Assembly: GCF_036320965.1 (NCBI RefSeq)
Contig: NC_092232.1
Coordinates: forward strand, 51,826,982-51,890,981
Direction: 5' to 3'
Source of the DNA: Panulirus ornatus
Lineage: Eukaryota > Arthropoda > Malacostraca > Decapoda > Palinuridae
DNA: 64,000 nucleotides
Shown here: positions 11,876-22,860 of the stretch, piece after piece
How positions within the stretch are numbered: the stretch's first letter is position 1
Layout of the letters: each line of letters begins with the position of its first letter
Notes under the pieces: generated by a model
What the model saw: the letters and a program-made list of their open reading frames with translations, nothing else
Database searches by the model: none
Told to the model about the DNA's origin: nothing
Translations under genes and position numbers: made by a program

Positions 11876-11879
<4 letters not shown>
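10826..11879. repeat. degenerate tandem-like field
   Basis: Phrases such as CTTGGGGCTTCCAC, AAGTCCTCCACC and CCTCCTCCA recur at roughly 40-60 base spacing (near 11058, 11176, 11213 and 11340). I read this as an old minisatellite. An A-rich tract lies at 11729-11752. Frames on both strands show no domain. Confidence 0.45.
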
Positions 11880-11961
<82 letters not shown>

Positions 11962-11968
11962 ATATATA
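11880..11968. repeat. compound (TA)n(TG)n(TA)n microsatellite
   Basis: (TA)n runs from 11880 to 11939, passes directly into (TG)n to 11960, then a short (TA)n. Uninterrupted within each block. Confidence 0.97.
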
Positions 11969-13573
11969 AGGAATGTATATGAAATATCAGTCATGGAGAC
12001 TTGCAACATGCCATATCCAAGTCTCGGAATACAAGACAAAAAAAAAAGGCATCTCTGAAAGGGATTAGAAATGACGTAACATCTATTCACATCAATACTA
12101 CCTTTTTTTAAACCCTTTTCTTTTCCCTAGTATGATTTCCCGGAGTCTCGGTCGAGATAAGTGTGACTCCTGTATCTACTACGAAGATTTGCATATGAAA
12201 GCGTGACAATGATCTCCACAGGAAGGAATGTGCAGCTATTTTTTTTTTATCTTTTTTTTTTTTCTTGACTCGTCTACCTGACGCATTCCTGCCCGCTGAC
12301 GTAAGCGGCCAGGGGAGACCTCTGGAGGACGGTTAGCCTGCCTCGGCCTCACGGTCTGCAGCCCAGGAACAACCGTCAGCCTGCCTCGGCCTCACGGTCT
12401 GCAGCCCAGGAACATACAATCTCCTCCGCCTCGCACGCCTCGACACACGCCCTTGAAGCCTGCTGGGCTAGGATGCTGCCCGTCAGTTGGGCTCTATGAC
12501 TCTTCAGGTGGGCACCGACGCCGAGGGAGCTTCATGGCAGACGTATACACTGATCTATTTTCATTGCTGATTTGGCAGCGAGACACACACGTCCGTCTGT
12601 TTATATACGACGATGCTGAAGAGATTGCGACAGAAGCGAAGCAGGTGACGTGGACATGCATCCAGCACGAACGTTCTCCCAAGGACGTCATCCTCTCTGC
12701 CCCATTATCCTCCTTCACTCTCCTCTCCTCACCATCCTCCCCGCTCAACGCATACCTTTCCCCTCCTCCTCCTCCTCCTAGCACTTTCCTCCAAGTCACT
12801 AAGACGTGGGACAGTCGTCTAAACACTACCCAGAGCGCCACCTTAGGTTCCTCTCGTACATAATAAGTTGACTGGAGTCACGTATGACTCGCCGACCCGA
12901 CTCAAGTCATCAGTGACTGATGGCACGAGTGTGCCTACCCTTCCCAGAGGCGTGGGAGTTGAACATCTCGCCCATGCCATCGCCTCAACTGCTCCTCCCT
13001 CCTCTGGCACACGGTGTAGACCAACTTCTTGTGTACTTCACTAGAGACGTGCCCGTCCATGTCTTGGATACTACGTGTCTGGCGACCATGACTTCCCCCT
13101 CTCTCTCTCTCTTTCCTTCTCTCAAAATCCACTCACCCTCGCCTTTGGCTATGCTCACCCGCATCCTTGCAGTGTGTCTCACTGTGTAGCACCGCTTGAC
13201 CGTCCTCCTCTTCCTGACGTGGGTTTGAGCAGCTGTCCCGTCAGCGACACATAGCTTCACCCACCGTCCTCTGTTATGCATGGGTTTAGCTGGCTACCTC
13301 CTCACAAAAGCTAAAGGGGAGGAGGAGGAGGAGGAAGAGGACCTCCCGATAGGACACGCCGTTAGCATTAGCGACGATGAATATATACCTCCGCTTCTCG
13401 GGATCTGCCGACGCGACACTAACGAGAGTTACCAGTTAGGATGGAGGACCGTGCACCGTTAGACATATTATTATTTCCCCTCCCTCCCTCCCTCCTCCTC
13501 CTTTGGTATACGGGTCCCGCGGACACCAACAGACGGATGTGTGTGAGGACTTTGCATTTAGCAAAGGGGGCGA
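11969..13573. other. unassigned stretch with one short duplication
   Basis: A 44-bp tandem duplication (AGCCTGCCTCGGCCTCACGG at 12334 and 12378) is the only clear structure. GC content rises between 12300 and 13450. Overlapping frames at 12453-12863 (both strands) and 12920-13281 show no domain, no repeated peptide and no neighbour to support them. A short GAG run lies near 13319-13340. Confidence 0.4.
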
Positions 13574-13574
13574 G

Positions 13575-13602
<28 letters not shown>
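13574..13602. repeat. (GT)n microsatellite
   Basis: About 14 GT dinucleotides. Confidence 0.93.
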
Positions 13603-13607
<5 letters not shown>

Positions 13608-13702
13608 ATCCCCCCAAGCAATAGTATGAGGACACTTCGCGTACTGGTGCCTCGTATTTGGGGAGAAATAACCAAAGTGCCCGAGAGGCTGGAGTTAGAG
13701 AG

Positions 13703-13711
13703 TAGAGAGAG

Positions 13712-13783
<72 letters not shown>
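13703..13783. repeat. (GA)n microsatellite
   Basis: About 40 GA units with one GC interruption near 13713, ending in GAGGAGG. Confidence 0.97.
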
Positions 13784-13786
<3 letters not shown>

Positions 13787-13883
13787 GTAAGTTCCCGGAT
13801 GTTAGTGCTTATGCCTTAAGTTACCACCACCGACCGTGTCCATCCTGTTGCACTGACCGGCTGATGTCATTCCTTCTTGTGGC

Positions 13884-13967
13884 CGGGGAGGAGGGAGGAG
13901 GAGGAGGAGGAGGAGGAGAGGTGCTGCTGCTGCTGCTGCGGGGTGAGGAGGAGGAGGAGGAGGAGGG
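13884..13967. repeat. (GGA)n(TGC)n(GGA)n trinucleotide cluster
   Basis: GGA triplets (13884-13918), six TGC triplets (about 13922-13939) and again GGA triplets (13945-13967). It encodes poly-Gly/Glu, poly-Leu or poly-Pro/Ser depending on frame, with no evidence of use. Confidence 0.93.
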
Positions 13968-14087
13968 CAGCCAGCCGTGTCCCTCGCGAAGCCCACAATA
14001 TTTCTTCCTTGTTCGAGAGGTCAGCCACTCCAGGTGTGGGAACATAACGCTACCAGAGGTGCTACAGGCGAAGATAGGACACTGTGT

Positions 14088-14518
14088 GGTATGATGTGTG
14101 GTGTGTGTGGTATGATGTGTGGTGTGTGTGGTATGATGTGTGGTGTGTGTGTGTGGTATGATGTGTGGTGTGTGTGTGTGTGTGTGTGTGTGGTATGATG
14201 AGTGGTGTGTGTGTGTGTGGTATGATGTGTGGTGTGTGTGTGTGTGTGTGGTATGATGTGTGGTGTGTGTGTGTGTGTGTGTAGTATGATGTGTGGTGTG
14301 TGTGTGTGTGGTATGATGTGTGGTGTGTGTGTGTGGTATGATGAGTGGTGTGTGTGTGTGGTATGATGAGTGGTATGTGTGTGTGTGGTATGATGTGTGG
14401 TGTGTGTGTGTGGTATGATGAGTGGTGTGTGTGTGTGTGGTATGATGTGTGGTGTGTGTGTGTGTGTTTGTGGTATGATGTGTGGTGTGTGTGTGTGTGT
14501 TTGTGGTATGATGTGTGG

Positions 14519-14549
<31 letters not shown>

Positions 14550-14578
14550 TGTGTGTTATGATAGGTGGTGTGTGGCAT
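14088..14578. repeat. (GT)n array with recurring GGTATGATG spacer
   Basis: About 16 GT tracts of varying length are separated by a nearly constant spacer, GGTATGATGTGTGG, with variants GGTATGATGAGTGG and AGTATGATG. The composite unit runs from about 20 to 38 bases because the GT tract varies. The 185-residue minus-strand His-Thr-rich frame is read-through. Confidence 0.95.
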
Positions 14579-14699
14579 GATGAAAGGTTTGTGCCATAAT
14601 CGATGGTGTTAGGGCAAGATAAGTACGAGAAGAGAGTGTAAGCAGACAGAGAACTTAAACATCTATAAACGTTTCATATAATCAAGATGGCAAAATTAA

Positions 14700-15055
14700 T
14701 ATCAGTCGTTTACGTAAAGTGTTTATCAAGGCTACCCTTAAACACATCGAAGGTGATTGGTGTATCATTTCCAGTGTTTAAAAGTAGTTTCGAAGAAAAA
14801 TAACTACGCCTCGTTCTATGTAAAACGCACGCCCACGAGTTTGTTGTACTCGTTAATATGAATGAAGTAAGCATACATCTCGTCTTAAGTAGCTGCTTAG
14901 ATCGAGTTGATCAAAGCCTTTGATGACGCTGAATACCAAGTGTTAGATTACATCTTGACCTTCTCTTGTCTAAGCTTTGTAGATTCAAATCGTTTGGTCA
15001 GCTTTCGTGGGATTTGTTTCTCAGGCTAAGAATCTTTTTTATTGCTCACCACTGT

Positions 15056-15127
<72 letters not shown>

Positions 15128-16350
15128 GTCCTTCTATGTCTTTTTTTTTTCTACTGGAGTGACCAAAACTGAACGTAGTATTCAAGATGGGGGCGCAAAA
15201 GTGAGTTGTAAGGAGTGAGGATTGCTTCCTTAGACATAGATTCGAAATCCCTAACTTGGAATCCATGAGTTACCTTTGCCTTTTCTTCTGTGCATTGCGC
15301 ACATGATCTTATGTTTATCATGACTTATAAGTTAAAGTTTTCTGCGGAAATTGACGCAACTTCGTTGATTATGTTGGTTGTCGTTTTCTTTGAGTTTCAT
15401 ATATGCTATATCTTTAGAAAACAAGTTGTTTTCTTTGAGTTTCATATATGCTACATTTTTAGAATACACGTTGTTTTGTTTGTTTCACTGTTCCACTATT
15501 TTGGTTAACTTCTGAAGATGATTGTCTGCTATTCATTGGCACGTAAGTTCCTTCTTCTGCTTTGAATGTGTTACTTAAACTTTTCCATGGTACGTCCAAA
15601 TCGTCCTCATCGACCACGTCATCCCACCTTTGCCTGTTAAGAGCAGTGAGATTATTACAATTTGAACGTCTAAGATGGGTTGTTTTTTCTCAACTTTCAC
15701 GTTGGCTAGCAATAATAGTAGTTTCAAGTTTCAGTACGAGTAGTTTCAAGTTTCAATACGAGTGTTCACTTGAACAAAACTTTTCTCCAACTTGCAAGGT
15801 TACAGACAAGATCCTCATTTGTAATTAGGATCCAGTCTAGTAAGCTGGCGTCGCGAGTTGGTTTCTCAACAAATATATACGTAATTCAGGAATCTTAAAG
15901 TGAATCTAGGTTGATCCTACACCAGGGGCTACTAGAAAGGGATTCTCCCACCTTTAATACCGGTGTGTTGAAATTTCCCATTACGATCGAATCGTCTTCA
16001 AGCCTTTTGTCTGTGCTGCGGTGCCCGTAAACTAATCCCACTATTGTCTTCGTATGAAGCTTATCATAAACTCGCACAAAAATATAGACGTTACGATCAA
16101 CAGCCACAACATTGATCAGCACAGGAGTAAGATGGGATCTAAGAACATGACACAACCTACTTTATATCCCCCTATCACTTTTAACTAGACTATCGCGTAT
16201 TCGAAAATAAAACCCTTATCTTAAATATCTGATTAAGATTCGGAGACAGCAATCATATAACTTTCATCCAATACAACTGTCTGATAAAGTTTGTTCCTTA
16301 TTATGTGTACATTAACACTTGATATTCTGAGATATGACATTGCGAAACGT
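14700..16350 (-). mobile_element. LINE group B (CR1-like), longest copy, dead
   Basis: Read on the minus strand, from 16350 downward. It starts with an endonuclease N-terminus (LRISSVNVHIIRNKL), then IVGLVYGHRST and SIVMGNFNTP, the latter matching the GDFN motif of LINE endonucleases with Asp replaced by Asn. Next come LDWILITNEDLVCNL and a linker with RRSN, RWDDVV and PWKSLSNTF (to about 15520). The RT catalytic core is not seen. After about 15290 comes the C-terminal region LLRPHLEYYVQFWSL (15156-15220), interrupted by a (GA)n tract. It resumes as VIKGFDQLD and TPITFDVFKGSLDKHF near 14700-14770. Stops and frameshifts are frequent. Confidence 0.88.
15057..15125. repeat. (CT)n microsatellite inside the CR1-like element
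   Basis: About 34 pure CT units. It lies exactly where the minus-strand RT C-terminal sequence reads KKDIEGLERE, so the GA-rich codons for Arg and Glu of that motif may have seeded the expansion. Confidence 0.97.
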
Positions 16351-16689
16351 ACTGGCAAAGGGGAGATGGGGCCGTCCTGTTCGAACTGAGTTTTTCTCCC
16401 ATATTGTTCAACCAACTTGAGGTGGTTCAGGATATGACGTTACCATATGGCGAAGTGGAAATCACGACCACTTTCCGAAAATATCGAGCGTAGGGTTTTG
16501 TGACACATGTGAAACACGAGTCATGAACCCTCGTCTATAACGTTATAGTGCATTAACATACCTGGCCAGGTGAAGCTCTCGACCCCCCTCGGCATAGCTG
16601 GCCCGGATGTCACCAGACATCTTGAACATCACTGGGGTCTATTAAATCCCAAGTGGGCGACAGCATGTAAAGGTTAGCGGTTGCCCTCC
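16351..16689. other. unassigned stretch
   Basis: Sequence upstream of the CR1-like endonuclease. It may hold the decayed 5' part of that element, but no motif is readable. Confidence 0.4.
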
Positions 16690-17190
16690 CTCACCACAAC
16701 CACCTCCTTCCTCTCATCAGGTCCACGTCCCTCTCATCAGGTCCACGTCCCTCTCATCAGGTTCCACACCACCACGTCCCTCTCATTAGGTCCACGTCCC
16801 TCTCATCGTGTCCCACACCACCACCTCCCTCTCATCAGGTCCCACACCACCACATCCCTCTCATTAGGTCCACAACATCACGTCCCTCTCATTAGGTTCA
16901 CACCACCACGTCCCTCTCATTAGGCCCATGCCTCCACGTCCCTCTCATCAGGTCCCACACCACCACGTCCCCACCACCAAGTCCCTCTCATCAGGTCCCA
17001 CACCACCACGTCCCCACCACCAAGTCCCTCTCATCAGGTCCCACACCACCACGTCCCTCTCATCAGGTCCTACACCACCACGTCCCTCTCATCAGGTTCC
17101 ACACCACCACGTCCCTCTCATTAGATTCACACCACCACGTCCCTCTCATCAGGTCCCACACTAACAACTCCCTCTCATCAGGTCCTCACC
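16690..17190. repeat. irregular C-rich minisatellite
   Basis: About 20 copies of a variable 18-40 base unit made of CGTCCCTCTCATCAGGT and CCACACCACCA. Local duplications of larger blocks are visible, for example 16950-17040. The Pro-His-rich plus-strand frames are read-through. Confidence 0.9.
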
Positions 17191-17370
17191 ACCAAGTCCC
17201 CGCCGCTAGTCGTCCTCCACCACGCTGTCCACACTATGAAACGGAGGAGGATCTCTCGAGGGGCTTCGTAGAACTGCTTTCCCGTCCATCTTCCATCATG
17301 AGGGTGAGTGAGGGACAGCCACGCCTACAGTGGCGAGGCTCCCAAGACGTGGGGAATGTGCTGTACTGAA

Positions 17371-17373
<3 letters not shown>

Positions 17374-17452
<79 letters not shown>
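17374..17452. repeat. (CT)n microsatellite
   Basis: About 39 pure CT units. Confidence 0.97.
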
Positions 17453-17456
<4 letters not shown>

Positions 17457-17565
17457 ACACGCACGCATTACAGCTCCTCTTATCTATTTCTGCCCCCCCT
17501 CCCAAACCCTTCTCCTTCTTCAGTCCGCCTCATATATCTATCGCCTGTCCCTCCAGAGCACACAT

Positions 17566-17567
<2 letters not shown>

Positions 17568-17611
<44 letters not shown>
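17568..17611. repeat. (GT)n microsatellite
   Basis: About 22 pure GT units. Confidence 0.95.
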
Positions 17612-17612
<1 letters not shown>

Positions 17613-17689
17613 ATCATCCTCAGCCTCCGTCGTGTCATTCCCTGATATCGACATTTACGTAGTGCCGATCTCCCGCGTAGCTCTTGCCG

Positions 17690-18200
17690 GCCCCCTCCCC
17701 CTCCTTAACCCGGCACATTCTTTTCCAGTTACTGCCCTCCCTCCCTCCCTCCCCCTCTCCAACCGATCTTCCCCTTCCCTAACCCAACTCCCCCTACCCC
17801 AGTCCCCCTTCTCTCCCCTTCCCATGAATCTACTACCCCCTTTCCCCCTCCTCAAACTCTACTCCACCTCGCTAGACCCTCTCTCCGCCTCCTATGATCT
17901 TAACCCCCTTTCCCCCCAGACTCTGTTCCCCCTCCCCAGGCCCTCCTCCTCCACAATCCTTCTCCCCCTCCCCAAGGCCCTCTCCCCACACTCCCCCTGG
18001 TGGCCCCCTGTCCCCTCAACGCCCCGGCTCCCGGCCATCTTCCTCTTACATTACCCCAAGTCCTTATCATTTCCTAAAAGTCTTCTCGTCCAAACCAGTA
18101 CACCTCCCTTCTTCCTTCAGACGGCAAACCTACCCATGTATGCTGTGCCCTCCCTCCCACAGCTTCTCCCTTCCCTCTCCCTGTCCCCCTGTAACCCCCT
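17690..18200. repeat. C-rich low-complexity tract
   Basis: Strongly pyrimidine-biased plus strand built of CCCCCTC, CCTCCC and CTCCCC words. It underlies most of a 334-residue plus-strand frame that also reads the two preceding microsatellites, so that frame is rejected as a gene. Confidence 0.8.
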
Positions 18201-18340
18201 GACTTCGACCTTCACAACGGCCGTGTGTGGTATGTGGATAAACATAGCGAGATGCGATAGCCTGGTGGCTTATGGGCCGGCCATGAGTTGTGCCTCGCAC
18301 AGGGACACATAGCAACGTCTGCCCCACCCCCGCCCCTCCT

Positions 18341-19037
18341 TGCTGAGGCGCCAGAGTCATGGGTGGTGCTGGTCTGGTCCTGCTGAGGCGCCAGAGTCAT
18401 GGGTGGTGCTGATCTGGTCCTGCTGAGGCGCCAGAGTCATGGGTGGTGCTGATCTGGTCCTGCTGAGGCGCCAGAGTCATGGGCGGTGCTGATCTGGTCC
18501 TGCTGAGGCGCCAGGGTCATGGGTGGTGCTGATCTGGTCCTGCTGAGGCGCCAGGGTCATGGGTGGTGCTAATCTGGTCCTGCTGAGGCGCCAGGGTCAT
18601 GGGTGGTGCTGGTCTGGTCCTGCTGAGGCGCCAGGGTCATGGGCGGTGCTGATCTGGTCCTGCTGAGGCGCCAGGGTCATGGGCGGTGCTGATCTGGTCC
18701 TGCTGAGGCGCCAGGGTCATGGGTGGTGCTGGTCTGGTCCTGCTGAGGCGCCAGGGTCATGGGCGGTGCTGATCTGGTCCTGCTGAGGCGCCAGGGTCAT
18801 GGGTGGTGCTGATCTGGTCCTGCTGAGGCGCCAGGGTCATGGGTGGTGCTGGTCTGGTCCTGCTGAGGCGCCAGGGTCATGGATGGTGCTGATCTGGTCC
18901 TGCTGAGGCGCCAGGGTCATGGGTGGTGCTGATCTGGTCCTGCTGAGGCGCCAGGGTCATGGGTGGTGCTGATCCGGTCCTGCTGAGGCGCCAGGGTCAT
19001 GGGTGGTGCTGATCCGGTCCTGCTGAGGCGCCAGGGT
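18341..19037. repeat. 40-bp minisatellite, 17.4 copies, no indels
   Basis: Units start TGCTGAGGCGCCAGRGTCAT at 18341 and then every 40 bases exactly to 19021, where the last partial copy ends. No insertion or deletion occurs in 17 units. The first four copies read CAGAGTCAT and all later ones CAGGGTCAT. Other variable sites are GGG(T/C)GGTGCT and (G/A)(G/A)TCTGG/CGG. This is the most regular array in the window. Confidence 0.98.
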
Positions 19038-19899
19038 GTTGGGTTCGGCTGCTGCCTGACTGGAGCCTACTGTGGCAGCCGCGGTTCTCCCATCACCACC
19101 CACGGCCTACCCACGCACCTCAACACACTCCTTCCTACTACCCACGCACTCCTGTACCTCACCGATGACCCAGCCACCCCTCTACTTCACCACCCACCCA
19201 TCAAGCAGCCACATACCCACCCACCCCTCGCTCAGGAGCCACCCACGCGCCCTACACAACCTCAACATCCTCGCTATTCCTTGGGCAACCTCCTCACATC
19301 CCTCCGCCCCCCCCAACATGCAGGTCCTGATGCGTAGCCTTCCTCCTCTCCTCATCCTACCAGCACGTGTGTTACATTTCTCCACCGCCTCTACTGCCCA
19401 CCGCCGTAGCCTGCTGCCCTCCTCCTGTTCCCCTCCACCTGCTGCTCTGTACCTACTACCATCCCCTGTGCTTCCCTTCTCTCCCACCCTCCGCCACTTG
19501 CCCTCCAACTTGCCTATAAAGAAAAACAGATTGATATTAAAAGAGGAAGCATCTGATTGGCTCACCCTGACAGAAAAGGGACCATATGCCACAGTTCTCG
19601 GGATCCCTTCCTGAGACAGTATGGGCAGTTGAACGCCCTTCTCATGGCCATGGCATCTTATGTCTGCTCCTACATACCCTGAGAAAGGAAGACTCTTCAC
19701 TGAGGCCAAATGATATAGACACATTGATACAGAAATGGCCAGAGGTACTGTACATAGACTCCGATGTAAGCAGATTTTCAGTAATGCATTGCGGTGAGGG
19801 ATTATATCAACCTAAAATCCAAAATGCATGGTAAGCCATTCCTAAAACAAGGGAAACATTACCTAGAATACACAAAATAGGACAATTACATAAAGCAAG
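19038..19899. other. C-rich then mixed unassigned stretch
   Basis: 19080-19500 is rich in CCACCCA and CCTCC words. 19500-19900 is ordinary single-copy-looking DNA. The 180-residue frames on both strands (19072-19724) overlap each other, are low-complexity and match no family I know. Confidence 0.4.
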
Positions 19900-20325
19900 A
19901 AAACGTTAGGTTTCATTAGTAGAAATTAGGTTTCATTAGTAGTCTGAATGTGCTGTTTAGTCGTGGTCACCAAACTGTATCGAAGAACGAAGAAAATCTA
20001 GAAGAAATACAAAGAAGCTCAACGAAGCTAATTCCATCGCTAAGTTTTGAGGAGAGACTGGAGATCTCTGATGCTATTTTGTTTAGAGAAATCAGACGCA
20101 GAGGAGGATAAATTGAGGCTTTCAATATACTCGTTAATATAATCAGAATATCTCATGATAATTTCCTTACAGTAGACATTAAATGACCAGAAGTGAAGTT
20201 AAAGTGTAGTATGATCCTAGAAATATTGTTCAGCAGTGGAAATGCTTGAAACTAACATAATTTTCTATCAGATATTGTCAAGAGCAAGACTATTAACAAA
20301 TTGAAAAATCTGCTTGATAACTAAT
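19900..20325 (+). mobile_element. LINE group B (CR1-like) C-terminal fragment
   Basis: Plus-strand reading shows ECAV.SWSPNCIEE near 19943, then LEEIQRSSTKLIPSLSFEER from 19998, then AILFREIRRRGG.IEAFNIL, and ends IVKSKTINKLKNLLDN near 20323. This is the order of the post-RT region of CR1/L2-type LINEs (HLEY.VQFWSP, E.VQRRATKLI, R.RGDLI..F.I, FKNRLD). Stops interrupt it, and only the 3' portion is present. Confidence 0.88.
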
Positions 20326-20720
20326 CAATCAATAAGCATTTTCAAGTATGATAGCATATGACTCCATTTGAACTCCTGTCTGACAGATTAGCAGCAGAAA
20401 TCCTCATTTTCCATTTATCCTTGTAGAACGTCCACGTTAGTATATCTCCTGTCGTATTACACAGTCTTTCTCGGTTATGATCTCTGCTTCTTTCAGGGGC
20501 TAGTTTACTTTAGCATCCCTTGCCCACCAGAGAGAGGTAGCGCATTAGGATGAGTTCCGTCGTAGATATTTGCCTTACCAGCTGATATAGGATGGAGGGA
20601 GGGTCGGGTGAAGGTGAAGCCTCTGCTTTTACCATCTCGTTTCCATCTATGTATCCTCCATCAGATACTCCCTAGTTATAGGCCATCATGTCATACATTA
20701 TCTGTCCTACCCATGTACCT
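20326..20720. other. unassigned stretch
   Basis: AT-rich DNA downstream of the LINE fragment that may include its 3' UTR. Nothing else seen. Confidence 0.4.
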
Positions 20721-20930
20721 GGTAGCCACCTATACTCCACCTTCCAACCACCATATGGCAGCCACTATCCTCCACCTGTTACCCACTACCTGCTACCCTC
20801 TCTACCTGATAGCCACTATACTCCACCTCCCAACCACCATATGGTAGCCACTATTCTCCACCTGTGACCCACTACCTGCTACCCTCTCTACCTGGTAGCC
20901 AGTCCTCCACCTGTTACTCACCTTTACACT
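20721..20930. repeat. 86-87 bp tandem repeat, 2.4 copies
   Basis: Copies start with GRTAGCCA at 20721, 20808 and 20894 and share CCAACCACCATATGG and CCCACTACCTGCTACCCTC. Confidence 0.9.
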
Positions 20931-21251
20931 CTTGCTTCTAACCTTACGAGGCAGTCGTACCTACCATTAAAAATCCGTCGACGTCGTGAAATCTAAAGTA
21001 GCCTTAAATTATCACGTATTCATTATCATAATTGTTCATTCTTTTATCAACTACGAAATGGCGGTGTAGTACACTCGGCCTAACCCTGATAATCAACAAG
21101 GGCACGTCTTCCAAGATGGTGTTTCTGATAACATATAGATATTTTGTGTCAAGCTGAAGAAAATAACATTGAAATAAGCCATTGTTCATGGGATTAACTT
21201 ATTTCTGGGCGACCTGGTTAACGAACTGGTTAACGAACCCGTCGACCTGCT

Positions 21252-21253
<2 letters not shown>
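20931..21253. other. unassigned stretch
   Basis: AT-rich, apparently single-copy. No feature supported. Confidence 0.4.

Positions 21254-21289
<36 letters not shown>
21254..21289. repeat. (CT)n microsatellite
   Basis: About 18 pure CT units. Confidence 0.95.
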
Positions 21290-21292
<3 letters not shown>

Positions 21293-21443
21293 GCTGATCT
21301 CCTCCTGATGCCCTACACCTGCTTCCATCCACCTGCTGGCCGCCTCCATCTGCTGCCCTTTACCTTTCGCCCTCCACCTGCTCCCCTCCTTCTGCTGCCC
21401 TTCACCTACTCCTAGCGGCAAAATCTCCAACTGTATCTTCACG

Positions 21444-21815
21444 TCAGCAGCCTTGACGTGGAACTGATAGTGGGTTGGTGCAGCTGGGAAGTGGTACTAA
21501 CGTGCAGCTGGAGATGGCGAGGTGCAGCGAGAAGCGATGGTGACGTGGAGCTGGAAGCGGTGTTGTTATGCAACTGGTAGTGGGCAGGTTGAGGTGAGGG
21601 GGGTAGGTTAATGTGCAGCTGCTATGGAAAAAGGTGCAGCTGGAAGAGATGGAGACGTCCAGCGGCCAGTTGGCAATGCAGCTGGGAGTGATGGTGACGT
21701 GCGAATGGGAGTGGGGAGGTGCTGCTGGAACGAGTAGAGACGTCCAGCTGCTAGTAGGCAATGCAGCTGGAAGAGGCGGCGAAATACAACTGTTAGTGAG
21801 GTTAGTGCAGCTGCA
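21444..21815. repeat. degenerate GCAGCTGG minisatellite
   Basis: The core GTGCAGCTGG or ATGCAGCTGG recurs about a dozen times at 25-40 base intervals, with intervening GAAGTGG/GGTGACGT words. The same core builds the array at 23.39 kb, so the two probably share an origin. Confidence 0.8.
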
Positions 21816-22700
21816 AATAGTATCGTTTATTGTTTTAAGATAATAATTATGTAGTTATATAATTAACAAAGCATTTCAGTGAGAGAATGGGCGAAGGACA
21901 CCCGTATCTTGGGGTAAGGTGGAGGCCAGTACAGAGCTTATAGTGTGGTACTGTACATGGATACAGGAGGGTGATAAGGTGGGCCCAAGTGGAGCACAAC
22001 AGGGACCTAAAAAAGGGACCCCTCCTCCTGTTAGATGGGAAGGTGAAGTCTAGGATACATCAGATACATAACATGTAATTACAGGATTGTAAATGATACT
22101 CACAGCAACAAATAACAACATTTATGTTATACAAATCAAGTTTATAATATGTCATGCATAGACAGAACATGTTGTGAAATTATAGTTACAGTATAATACA
22201 GAAACAATTTACACATACACTGAGATATGTATAAGAAACAGGATACAGCATAGCGTACAGTCGTTAACACTGCTAGTAATATGAACGGTCAAAGATACAT
22301 TACATATTGGGTTACAGTTACAGAATATACTGGCAGGGGGTATGTTGTTAACACTGACAATGATACAAAGGTCAAGGTACATTACACCCTGGAGACTGTA
22401 GTTACAGAACGGGCTTGTACCGGGCACCAGGTACACCAGGTGTTTACATAGCTCAGGAGCAAGACGAATTTTGGATATAGTGTCAGACAGTCTTCAAGAA
22501 GATTCCCATCAGTCAAGTAATCACAAAGCTCTCGAAACAGTTAGCCTTGATTTTGGGACATCCGCCAATACAATGTCTTAGTCAATGTTCATCAGGTGAA
22601 GAACAGAGTCGGCACTTGGCATGTTCATAGTTTTCTCGCGACTTGCCACATGGACCTGTGGCGTATTCTGAGCCACAATGCAAAAAGAATAGTCAAGTTG
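21816..22700. other. AT-rich stretch with an old duplication
   Basis: Two diverged copies about 86 bases apart start near 22262 and 22348, sharing GTTAACACTG, GGTCAA.GTACATTACA and GTTACAGAA. The remainder looks single-copy. No coding signal. Confidence 0.45.
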
Positions 22701-22705
22701 TGACG

Positions 22706-22798
22706 TTGGCACAGACGATCGCATAAGTTTGTACACACGATCTGATAGCCTCGTACAGACGATCTGATAGCCTAGTATAGACGTTCTGATAAGCTGGA
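22706..22798. repeat. about 26-bp tandem repeat, 3-4 copies
   Basis: Diverged copies of GTACAGACGATCTGATAGCC near 22715, 22745 and 22772. Confidence 0.7.
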
Positions 22799-22860
22799 AG
22801 TGAGGATCTGAGAAATTAGGCAAGACCATGGTTGAGTTACAATATCCCATTGTCTAGTAG

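Noticed and set aside
14640..15350. Plus-strand frames around 14966-15828
   Set aside because: The minus-strand reading gives CR1-like LINE motifs in order, so the plus frames are antisense shadows.
17308..18312. 334-residue open frame
   Set aside because: It crosses a (CT)n tract, a (GT)n tract and a C-rich low-complexity tract, with no domain or codon structure.
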